Shown here: in pieces, positions 9,231 through 16,488 of the stretch | How positions within the stretch are numbered: position 1 is the stretch's first letter | How the letters are laid out: each line of letters starts with the position of its first letter | Assembly (NCBI RefSeq): GCF_025527015.1 | Contig: NZ_JAODIM010000041.1 | Coordinates: forward strand, 1-64,000 | Direction: 5' to 3' | Source: Winslowiella arboricola | GTDB taxonomy: Bacteria > Pseudomonadota > Gammaproteobacteria > Enterobacterales > Enterobacteriaceae | Length of the DNA stretch: 64,000 nucleotides | Position numbers and translations under genes: made by a program | Notes under the pieces: model-generated | The model's input: only the letters and a program-made list of their open reading frames with translations | The model's database searches: none | What the model was told of the DNA's origin: nothing

Positions 9231-9809
9231 TCAGGCATAGCGCTGGACTATGGCGAGCTTACGCATTACCCGACACCAGAGTGCAAACAGCAGCGAGTAA
9301 TAAAAGCGCTCAGAGCAAATTATTACAAAGCTGAAAATGATAAATGCCAGTGATAATAGCGGCGCGATAAAGCCAGTTTCAGAGGTTATTGCGCAAAGCA
9401 GATAATTTACAAAATACACTCCAGCCATCAGTAGCGTGAACCATGCCAACCAGATATGGACTTTAACTCCGATCATATACCCCTTTGTCATAACAAAAAG
9501 TGGGATAATATAGAGTATGGCGCAAACCACTGAGCTGATCACTACCAATATCAGCGTTGTGGTTGACGGTAGTTGCAGAAAACGAGTTACCATTTCCCAT
9601 AGTGAATACTGTGCAATAGCAAGGCTGAGGATCATAAAAAAGGTACTGAGCACCAGCGGTATGGTAAAGGTGAACATTCCAGTCGACTGATGAATGCTGT
9701 TATTCAGCTCATCCTGTATCTGCCTTAGCCTGTCAGGCTTAGCCTCCCTGATGGCCAGCTCATTTTTCTGGCAATGATGTAATCGTTGCTGAAATGCTTT
9801 ATATAACAT
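9231..9809 (-). CDS. unknown four-helix inner-membrane protein
   Basis: A 192-residue protein with no family I recognise. After a charged roughly 40-residue head (KNELAIREAKPDRLRQIQ) come four hydrophobic segments, around residues 45-70, 78-103, 113-138 and 142-168, and a basic tail. The ATG at 9809 is preferred because AAGGA sits five bases upstream; an in-frame ATG two codons earlier has no spacing for it. It begins 10 bases after the preceding small gene, so the three small genes are co-transcribed. The block is visibly AT-richer than its flanks. An immunity role for a polytopic protein next to a small soluble gene is possible but unsupported. Confidence 0.6.
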   Translation of the reverse strand: MLYKAFQQRLHHCQKNELAIREAKPDRLRQIQDELNNSIHQSTGMFTFTIPLVLSTFFMILSLAIAQYSLWEMVTRFLQLPSTTTLILVVISSVVCAILYIIPLFVMTKGYMIGVKVHIWLAWFTLLMAGVYFVNYLLCAITSETGFIAPLLSLAFIIFSFVIICSERFYYSLLFALWCRVMRKLAIVQRYA

Positions 9810-9819
9810 TATCATCCTT

Positions 9820-10200
9820 TTAAAACGAGAAAGACTGGATAGTGGAAATGATATAGCGGCCGGTCTTGTTAAGGTTTTGCGGATTACGAATGGTACCTGT
9901 TGCAGCACTACCCGCGAAAGTGACGGTATTATTCATAGCAATTAACAATTCTTTTTGTAGCTGACGTAGAATTGATTCTGAAGGAAAACGTTTGGGATAA
10001 CGGCCTGCTATCATTGCAGCCTTAATCCCCGCATTTGATATACCCGGATTTTGGGCACGGATGATTTCTTCAGTCAGTCGCTTACGCTCAGCACGCGTTA
10101 GCCCCTTAAACCATTCAGTGACATTTTTAGCGGACACCGCCTTCATAATCTTATAAGTTTCCAGGGTACTTTTTAATCCAGCGCTGCGCGCCATCATCAT
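9820..10200 (-). CDS. unknown small protein, probably the 3' part of a split gene
   Basis: About 126 residues with a basic, helical character ('KNVTEWFKGLTRAERKRLTEEI') and no recognised domain. No good ribosome binding site precedes its candidate ATGs (10200, 10197, 10194). It overlaps the 3' end of the preceding ORF in the +1 frame by 50 bases. The two ORFs look like halves of one gene: the repeated letters CTGGAAAC at the junction suggest that an ancestral tandem pair, reading 'YPGN-LETYK', may have collapsed. It could also be a true overlapping gene. Confidence 0.45.
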   Translation of the reverse strand: MMMARSAGLKSTLETYKIMKAVSAKNVTEWFKGLTRAERKRLTEEIIRAQNPGISNAGIKAAMIAGRYPKRFPSESILRQLQKELLIAMNNTVTFAGSAATGTIRNPQNLNKTGRYIISTIQSFSF

Positions 10201-10351
10201 AGATAATGCCAACCTGAAAGAAATCACGGCTACAATCCAGCTGCTCAGCAAGCTTTTTAAAATTGATATCACCACCTGTTGCTTTTCCCATCCAGTGCGC
10301 GAAATCATAACTCAACATGCTAATTTCCACAGATTGACCGGGAATATTCAT
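10151..10351 (-). CDS. unknown small protein, first gene of the island, possibly the 5' part of a split gene
   Basis: A 66-residue ORF starting MNIPGQSVEISMLSYDFAH with a strong AAGGAG seven bases before the ATG, so translation starts here. It reads 'DCSRDFFQVGIIYDDGAQRW' and stops at TAA inside the next ORF. No family is recognised. It is the first of three closely spaced minus-strand ORFs in the AT-rich block between the two direct repeats. The 175 bases upstream (10352-10526) are AT-rich and presumably hold the promoter. Confidence 0.5.
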   Translation of the reverse strand: MNIPGQSVEISMLSYDFAHWMGKATGGDINFKKLAEQLDCSRDFFQVGIIYDDGAQRWIKKYPGNL

Positions 10352-10526
10352 TATTCTTCTCCTTCCATGAAGTTGTGATTGATACGTACGTTAACAAACC
10401 CTAATAGAATAAACACGATAATTACAATTTTAAAGTAAGGAAGTGCAACGAGGCGGGGATTATGGATTATTCTGGGAAAGAATATGTGCAGCTAAACTTA
10501 TCAATTTTGGCAGTATCGAGAGGGCA

Positions 10527-10610
10527 ATGGTTTGAAATAACAAAGGGCGGCGTGAACGCCGCCCCTACAGGCTGGGGTCTTTTGTAGCGGCGGCGTTTTC
10601 GCCGCCCGCC
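10527..10610. repeat. direct repeat copy B with two GGCGGCG palindromes
   Basis: It starts with ATGGTTTGAA and continues CAAAGGGCGGCGTGAAC..TGGGGTCTTT, matching 9153-9205. A second palindrome, GCGGCGGCG-TTTT-CGCCGCCCGC, follows at about 10587-10610. It lies just downstream of acnB, so it could also serve as that gene's 3' stem-loop. Confidence 0.8.
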
Positions 10611-10618
10611 ACAACCGA

Positions 10619-13216
10619 TTACACTGCGGTCTGGAAAATCACACCATCAGCTTTATCGGTGTACTGGCCAAGCTGGTCAAAGTTCAGATAACGGTAAGTA
10701 TCTACCGCCGTCTTATCCACCTGCTCCATAAACTGCTGATACTCATCCGGCGTTGGCAGTTTGCCAAGCAGTGAGGCTACCGCAGCCAGCTCTGCTGACG
10801 CCAGGAAGACGTTAGCGCCATTACCCAAACGGTTCGGGAAGTTACGCGTCGAGGTGGAGACCACCGTCGAACCATCGGATACGCGCGCCTGGTTACCCAT
10901 ACAGAGTGAGCAACCCGGGATCTCAATACGCGCACCACTCTTACCAAACACGCTGTAGTAACCCTCTTCGGTCAGCTGCGCCGCATCCATCTTGGTTGGC
11001 GGAGCCACCCACAGACGGGTTGGCAGCTGGCCTTTATGGGCATCCAGCAGTTTACCGGCTGCACGGAAGTGACCAATGTTGGTCATGCAGGAACCGATAA
11101 ACACTTCATCGATCTTCTCACCCTGCACGTCAGACAGCAGACGCGCATCATCAGGATCGTTTGGCGCACAGAGAATAGGCTCTTTGATCTCAGCCAGATC
11201 GATATCGATCACCGCAGCGTATTCCGCGTCGGCATCGCCTTCCAGCAGCTGTGGATCTTCCAGCCATTTCTGCATGCCCTGGATACGACGCTCCAGCGTA
11301 CGGCGATCGCCATAACCCTCGGAGATCATCCACTTCAGCAGCACTACGTTGGAGTTCAGATACTCGATAATCGGATCTTTGCCGAGCTTGATAGTACAGC
11401 CCGCCGCAGAACGCTCAGCGGAAGCATCGGACAGCTCAAATGCCTGCTCAACTTTCAGCTCCGGCAAGCCTTCGATCTCAAGGATGCGGCCAGAGAAGAT
11501 GTTTTTCTTCCCTTTCTTCTCAACCGTCAGCAGACCCGCTTTGATCGCGTACAGCGGGATCGCATGCACCAGATCGCGCAGGGTGATGCCCGGCTGCATT
11601 TTACCTTTAAAGCGTACCAGCACCGATTCCGGCATATCCAGCGGCATGACGCCGGTGGCAGCAGCAAACGCCACCAGACCTGACCCCGCCGGGAACGAGA
11701 TACCAATTGGGAAACGGGTATGGGAGTCACCGCCGGTGCCGACGGTGTCCGGCAGCAGCATACGGTTCAGCCAGCTGTGGATAATACCGTCGCCCGGACG
11801 CAGTGAAACACCGCCACGGTTCATAATAAAGTCAGGCAGCGTATGGTGGGTGCTGACGTCAACCGGCTTCGGATAGGCTGCGGTATGACAGAACGACTGC
11901 ATCACCAGATCGGCGGAGAAACCGAGGCAGGCGAGGTCTTTCAGTTCATCACGGGTCATCGGGCCGGTTGTATCCTGCGAGCCTACCGAGGTCATTTTCG
12001 GTTCGCAATACTGACCAGGGCGCACGCCGTCGGTACCGCAGGCGCGGCCAACCATTTTCTGTGCCAGCGAGAAGCCACGGCTGCTCTCTGCCACGTCTTT
12101 CGCGATGCGGAATACGTCGCTTACCGGCAGGCCCAGTGATTCACGCGCTTTGGTCGTCAGACCACGACCGATAATCAGCGGAATACGGCCACCGGCACGC
12201 ACTTCATCCAGCAGCACTTCGGTTTTCAGTTCGAAGTTCGCCAGCACCTCATCGGTGTCATGGCTACGCACTTCGCCCTTATACGGATAGATATCGATGA
12301 CGTCGCCGGTATTCAGGTTATCGACATCCACTTCAATCGGCAGTGCACCGGCATCTTCCATGGTGTTAAAGAAGATCGGCGCAATTTTACCGCCCAGCAC
12401 CACGCCGCCGCCTTTTTTGTTCGGCACAAACGGCAGATCATCACCCATAAACCACAGCACCGAGTTGGTGGCGGATTTACGTGATGAACCGGTACCGACC
12501 ACGTCACCGACGTAAGCCAGCGGGAAACCTTTCTGATTCAGCGCTTCGATCTGCTTAATCGGGCCGACGTTACCCGCCTCGTCAGGTTCGATGCCTTCAC
12601 GGGCGTTTTTCAGCATTGCCAGCGCATGCAGTGGAATATCCGGGCGCGACCAGGCATCTGGTGCCGGAGAGAGATCATCGGTATTGGTTTCGCCGGTGAC
12701 TTTAAAGACGGTGACGGTGATTTTTGCCGCCAGTTCCGGACGCGAGAGATACCAGTCAGCATCAGCCCAGGCTTGTACAACCTGTCTGGCGTGCGGGTTA
12801 CCCGCTTTGGCTTTCTCTTCAACATCGTAGAAACTATCAAACATCAGCAGCGTGTGGGACAACGCTTTGGCGGCAATCGGTGCCAGCGTTTCATCATCGA
12901 GGGCATCAATCAGCGGATGGATATTGTAACCACCCTGCATGGTGCCCAGCAGTTCCACCGCTTTTTCAGGCGAAACCAGAGGAGAGGTTGCTTCACGTTT
13001 GGCAATGGCCGCGAGGAAACCCGCTTTGACATAGGCCGCTTCATCAACGCCGGGCGGGACTCGGTTAATTAGCAGATCGGACAGAAATTCTTCTTCACCT
13101 GCGGGTGGGTTTTTTAGCAGTTCAACCAGCGCGGCCATTTGGGAAGCATCTAACGGTTTAGGAACAATCCCCTGGGCAGCACGCTCGGCAACGTGCTTAC
13201 GGTATTCTTCTAGCAC
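10619..13216 (-). CDS. acnB: aconitate hydratase B
   Basis: An 865-residue bifunctional aconitase B, the same length as the E. coli enzyme. It converts citrate to isocitrate through cis-aconitate in the TCA cycle and can also hydrate 2-methyl-cis-aconitate. The N-terminal HEAT-like domain (1-160) and swivel domain ([16 protein letters not shown] near residue 244) precede the catalytic domains. The [4Fe-4S] cysteines are in [11 protein letters not shown] (about 710) and CSLCMGNQ (about 769-772). It is a single-gene unit. In E. coli the next gene is yacL; here an unrelated AT-rich block and the uptake operon follow. Confidence 0.98.
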   Translation of the reverse strand: MLEEYRKHVAERAAQGIVPKPLDASQMAALVELLKNPPAGEEEFLSDLLINRVPPGVDEAAYVKAGFLAAIAKREATSPLVSPEKAVELLGTMQGGYNIHPLIDALDDETLAPIAAKALSHTLLMFDSFYDVEEKAKAGNPHARQVVQAWADADWYLSRPELAAKITVTVFKVTGETNTDDLSPAPDAWSRPDIPLHALAMLKNAREGIEPDEAGNVGPIKQIEALNQKGFPLAYVGDVVGTGSSRKSATNSVLWFMGDDLPFVPNKKGGGVVLGGKIAPIFFNTMEDAGALPIEVDVDNLNTGDVIDIYPYKGEVRSHDTDEVLANFELKTEVLLDEVRAGGRIPLIIGRGLTTKARESLGLPVSDVFRIAKDVAESSRGFSLAQKMVGRACGTDGVRPGQYCEPKMTSVGSQDTTGPMTRDELKDLACLGFSADLVMQSFCHTAAYPKPVDVSTHHTLPDFIMNRGGVSLRPGDGIIHSWLNRMLLPDTVGTGGDSHTRFPIGISFPAGSGLVAFAAATGVMPLDMPESVLVRFKGKMQPGITLRDLVHAIPLYAIKAGLLTVEKKGKKNIFSGRILEIEGLPELKVEQAFELSDASAERSAAGCTIKLGKDPIIEYLNSNVVLLKWMISEGYGDRRTLERRIQGMQKWLEDPQLLEGDADAEYAAVIDIDLAEIKEPILCAPNDPDDARLLSDVQGEKIDEVFIGSCMTNIGHFRAAGKLLDAHKGQLPTRLWVAPPTKMDAAQLTEEGYYSVFGKSGARIEIPGCSLCMGNQARVSDGSTVVSTSTRNFPNRLGNGANVFLASAELAAVASLLGKLPTPDEYQQFMEQVDKTAVDTYRYLNFDQLGQYTDKADGVIFQTAV

Positions 13217-13262
13217 GACGTTCTCCTCGCTCTCATTGTATTTGGCTTTCCGGCCACCTTTT

Positions 13263-13276
13263 TCACGTCGACGTGA
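13263..13276. promoter_or_regulatory. perfect 14-base palindrome upstream of acnB
   Basis: TCACGTCGACGTGA is a perfect inverted repeat 47 bases before the acnB start, a fitting place for an operator in its 5' region. It does not match a regulator site I can name. The surrounding gap, 13217-13613, must hold the divergent promoters of acnB and the repeat-protein gene; apart from this palindrome no site stands out. Confidence 0.35.
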
Positions 13277-13613
13277 TTAACCATCCATGTACGGGTTTTG
13301 CATAGGGTAAGGTGCCCGGTTTCGCGGGTGCCAGCATATCAGGAATTAGTTTGCTTGTTAATCTGTTTACAAAAAAGCAACATTATTCGGCGGGTTGCAA
13401 CATTCACCGGATAAACCTGCTGAATGCGGGCCACAGCCGGGCAAAATGCCATTTTTCACGGTCAGAACGACGGCATTTCATTACCAATTTCACCTTACCA
13501 TCAAAAATCGCTCACTTTTGCTGATGTTTCCGCTGCTTTACCGATAGCTGTTTACACTTTGCACTCAGAACTATCTTACTTGATTGTGTAACAACTGGCA
13601 GGGAGCCATTGCG

Positions 13614-15970
13614 ATGAATAATAACCAAATCACCCGGAATCCTGATATCTGGAGTATCGCGTCAAGCACTTATATCCCACGTTCTGCCGCTGATATAGCG
13701 CAGCGGCATCTACCATCACAGGTGAGTCAAAGTTCGTTAAATATGACGCGGTGGTTTACGCCGCCACCTTCGCCACGCAGCCAGGATTTTTCCGTCCCAA
13801 CACCAGGCGCAGTGACAGCAGCTGGCTATGCGGAGCCAGTGTTGCAAAACAGCGAGCATCGGTCATACGCGGCCTTCCCTTTAGCGGCTGACGCCCGGCC
13901 TGAACCGCCCGTTCTGTCAACCATTGAGCAGGAATTGCGGCAACACCCATCGGGACTTGCGCCTCAAACGTGGAATCAAACGCTTCATTTCTATCGCCAT
14001 ATAGGCGCAATAGCCCCGCTGGAGAATAAGCATCTGACGGCGGCGGGTATCGCGCTGAAAGTATGGCACGACTCCTCTGGCTGGAATCCCTATAAACAAT
14101 TAGCCGGGGAAACGCCCCTTGAATGGGCGCGACGCCTTAGCAATATGAATCATCTTCTGACCGATAGAGACGTCAGCAGGCTGACAGGATGCAACGAAGA
14201 AATGGTAAAAACTCAGACAATGGCGAGGGAGCCATTATCTGATGCGGCGCGGCGAGTGATGAATTTTATCCACTCAAAGGCCTCGGGGGAATTAAGTTAT
14301 CAGCAAGGCGAAGAGTGGCCGGATTGGGTTTCCCGGCTGGCAGAGAATGCATACTATCTTTCAGAAAAGGAGGTCAGAACTCTTACTGGTTTTACGCCAG
14401 CGATTGAGCAAGGCTATCCGGCGAATAAACTTTTACAGGACGATCTCCTGTTCAACCCGCGCCCAAAGCGAATTTCCACCACTTCGTTGCCCGCCCCGCG
14501 ACCGGTGGCAAACCTCCGGGGCGCCATTCAGGTTCTCCAGCAAAAACTTGATCTTGTCCGGCCAGCGAATGATATGCGCGTCGAGCAGTTTCTCAACGGC
14601 AATGGCTGGAGTCAGTTGCCTAACGACGCCAAAACCGGCACTGATTATAACAATTCGCTGCTGATCGCCTTGCTACAGCTGGCAACACATGATTACTCAC
14701 AAAGCTTCCGGCTAAGCGCAAAGGTAAACAAATATCGTCAGCGGCTGGTACAGCGAGGCTGGCTGGGGCATGCACAGGGGTTTCTTGCCGACGGCATTAT
14801 CGCATTCAAGCCTTCGGGCGCGGCGGCGGCATTCGTGGATATGCTTAATCAGGATTTAATCGCGCGTCAAAGACAGCCATTACGCGTCATCAATTATCGC
14901 TTTCTCCCCGGCATATCATCTCAGGATACTCTGGGTTCCTTTGACGACAATGCGCGCGAGGTACATATCCTGAATATTGGTCACCATTTTTCAGCGCTAT
15001 TACCGCTACCGCGCCTGCCGCCCCCGTGCGATAATTTCCCCGCGGTTGCCGGGCCATCCCGGGCGGCAAATCCCCCCCCTGTGCGACCGCTTAAGCTTAC
15101 CGCTAAGCCTTCCCGCCCCCCGACAAAGCCCGTTGTTATCACGCTACGCGATCTTTCCGGCGATGGTGAGAAAATGGAAAATTTAATCAACAGCAAAAAA
15201 ATAAAACTCAATAGCTCATCGATGCCGATTATAAGAATCAGAGAACTGCTGCTCATGGCACGCAAATATGCATTACTGCTAACAGAAACCGATATTATAG
15301 CGCTGGTAAGTGTTACTGAAGATGAAATACGCGATTTCCCAAAGAATTTTAGTACCGCGCTTAGTTCTCACGGGCTGGAAATTATACAAATTCTCGACTC
15401 AACCGCTCCGGGTCATTATGCCTGGAAAGAGAGTGAAACCAGTTATCAATGGGCAGGCAGGTTAATCCAGCAACAACCGGAACTTACGACAGAAGATTTG
15501 ATACTGATTACCGGCGGCAATGGTTTCTGGCTGAGAAGGCTTTGGAAGGCACATAAAGCAGGTTTATCGGACAGCGGAAAAAAATTACTGGAAAGGCTAA
15601 ATTCAGAGGCATGGAGTCCCCATAAGCCCTATGGTAACGACCCCCTTTCAAATGGATAGAACGTCTGGCAGATATGGATGCCGGCCTGAACGGAAACGAT
15701 TTTTTGCAAATAAGCGTACTAATAAGCGGCCAGACCAGCTCGTTAATTGATACCCATTTAGCGCTGCGAAAACAGCTAACGCCCACGGGGCAAATGACCC
15801 GGGATGCGATTAACTCATCGACAGAGGGATATTATGCTTTCCGCCCTGGTGAACCGTGGACAACATGGCATGAACGCCTGCATGACATTCCCGGCATTAC
15901 ACAAAATGATATTAATTGTATAACCGGACTGACGCCGGAAATGCTTCCGAAATATCTGCTACAGCCGTAA
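13614..15970 (+). pseudogene. large repeat-containing effector-like gene with an OTU-like core, frameshifted
   Basis: The first frame encodes 681 residues (stop at 15657-15659); the rest continues in the -1 frame to 15970. The start at 13614 is chosen for the GGGAG upstream. At least five units of about 57 residues share the pattern GE-x4-W-x2-RL ... LT-x2-D(V/I)-x2-LTG: near residues 138-193, 206-260, 575-634 and 649 onward, and one entirely in the shifted frame (GEPWTTWHERL..ITG). A partial unit lies near 525-570. Residues about 330-465 resemble a bacterial OTU-type cysteine protease (NNSLLIALLQLATHDY; HILNIGHHFSALLP), with Ser where the catalytic Cys is expected. Proline-rich linkers surround this core. 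Removing two C's from the C5 run at about 15643-15647 restores both frame and unit spacing, giving about 784 residues. No signal peptide is visible. An effector role is inferred, not shown. Confidence 0.65.
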
Positions 15971-15982
15971 ATTTCACTGTTC

Positions 15983-16010
15983 CTGGCCGCAAAGGCGGCC
16001 AGTTATTAAT
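15983..16010 (+). terminator. stem-loop after the repeat-protein gene
   Basis: CTGGCCGC and GCGGCCAG form an 8-base-pair stem around the loop AAAG, followed by the weak U-rich tail TTATTAAT. It sits 13 bases after the stop in the shifted frame, supporting 15970 as the original gene end. Confidence 0.5.
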
Positions 16011-16044
16011 GACAATGCGTTGACTGGCGGTTGAGGAAGTGAGA

Positions 16045-16073
16045 TTTACAGCACAAAACGTCGGGAGTATAGT
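16045..16073 (+). promoter_or_regulatory. sigma70-type promoter of the mgtA leader
   Basis: TTTACA (-35) and TATAGT (-10) are separated by exactly 17 bases and each differs from consensus at one position. Transcription would start near 16080 and yield a leader of about 410 bases before mgtA. No clear PhoP box (paired GTTTA) was found upstream. Confidence 0.65.
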
Positions 16074-16128
16074 GCCTGTCGTTTAATCACGTGGAGCAAC
16101 CTTTTTGGACCATTACCGAACCCATTAA

Positions 16129-16163
16129 GGCAAGCCTGTTGCTTGCCACCCTGGCAAGCAGCG
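16129..16163 (+). promoter_or_regulatory. bistable hairpin in the mgtA leader
   Basis: GGCAAGC (16129-16135), GCTTGCC (16141-16147) and GGCAAGC (16153-16159) are evenly spaced by 5 bases. The middle arm can pair with either flank: upstream gives a 7-base-pair hairpin, downstream gives about 10-11 pairs because 137-140 also match 160-163. The first could form early in transcription and be displaced by the second, as in a conformational switch. Mg2+ sensing is inferred from the downstream gene. Confidence 0.5.
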
Positions 16164-16209
16164 ATCGGTTAACTCGTCTGCTTCTCCACTGTTACCCGGA
16201 CGAGTCATT

Positions 16210-16251
16210 ATGATACTGAAATTTAACCATACCCTTTTTCCTCCGGGCTGA
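16210..16251 (+). CDS. leader ORF, 13 residues
   Basis: This mini-ORF encodes MILKFNHTLFPPG. It contains a Pro-Pro pair two codons before the stop, a context that slows ribosomes. Its ATG overlaps the stop of a weak GTG-started frame from 16091, and its TGA overlaps the ATG of the next mini-ORF (TGATG). The ribosome binding site is weak (GACGAG), so expression is uncertain. Confidence 0.3.
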   Translation: MILKFNHTLFPPG

Positions 16252-16334
16252 TGCCCATCCTGCGATCGGCTGCGCCTGACGCGCGGCTGTCTGTTTCCGA
16301 TCCTGCTATTCAGGTTATTACCATTGTCAGTTAA
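16251..16334 (+). CDS. leader ORF, 27 residues
   Basis: This ORF starts MPILRSAAPDARL and ends QVITIVS. Its ATG overlaps the previous stop and its TAA (16332-16334) overlaps the Shine-Dalgarno AAGGAG of the 18-residue leader ORF. The arrangement would allow translational coupling. No homologue is recognised. Confidence 0.3.
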   Translation: MPILRSAAPDARLSVSDPAIQVITIVS

Positions 16335-16343
16335 GGAGTCCCT

Positions 16344-16400
16344 ATGGACGAGCACCCCAGTACGCAACGTAATCCGCGTTGCAAGGGAGCAGTGAGCTAG
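16344..16400 (+). CDS. mgtA leader peptide, 18 residues, mgtL-like in position
   Basis: The ORF encodes MDEHPSTQRNPRCKGAVS behind a near-perfect AAGGAG five bases upstream. Its codons contain the antiterminator stem and the 5' arm of the terminator, and its stop codon lies in the terminator loop, the classic layout of an attenuation leader. In Salmonella and E. coli, mgtL (start MEPDP) performs this role: acidic residues and Pro near the start destabilise ribosomes at low Mg2+. This peptide has a different sequence but likewise begins with acidic residues followed by Pro. Analogy of mechanism is inferred. Confidence 0.6.
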   Translation: MDEHPSTQRNPRCKGAVS

Positions 16401-16432
16401 TTCCTTTCCCATCTGCAACGCACTCTTTTTTT
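16364..16432 (+). terminator. attenuator upstream of mgtA: terminator with competing hairpin
   Basis: GCGTTGCA (16376-16383) pairs perfectly with TGCAACGC (16414-16421), supported by inner GGGA (16385-16388)/TCCC (16407-16410), and seven T's follow at 16426-16432: a rho-independent terminator about 56 bases before mgtA. The 5' arm can alternatively pair with GCAACG (16364-16369), whose partner is CGTTGC (16377-16382), so the two structures exclude each other. The leader-ORF ribosome covering either arm would decide the outcome. Confidence 0.65.
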
Positions 16433-16488
16433 CACGACACTCTCAATTTGAGAGAGATTGCCGTGCATAGAATCTGGAGTAGCAACAG

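Noticed and set aside
15640..15650. Programmed -1 frameshift at the C-run of the repeat gene
   Set aside because: The run is not a canonical X-XXY-YYZ heptamer, and -1 slippage gives one residue too many in the repeat unit; a two-base insertion explains spacing better.
16040..16090. PhoP box at the mgtA promoter
   Set aside because: A single GTTTA occurs at 16081, downstream of the -10, without a paired half-site.
16091..16213. GTG-initiated 40-codon frame at the start of the mgtA leader, as a stand-alone gene
   Set aside because: It lacks a Shine-Dalgarno sequence and lies about 11 bases from the predicted start site; only mentioned as part of the ORF chain.
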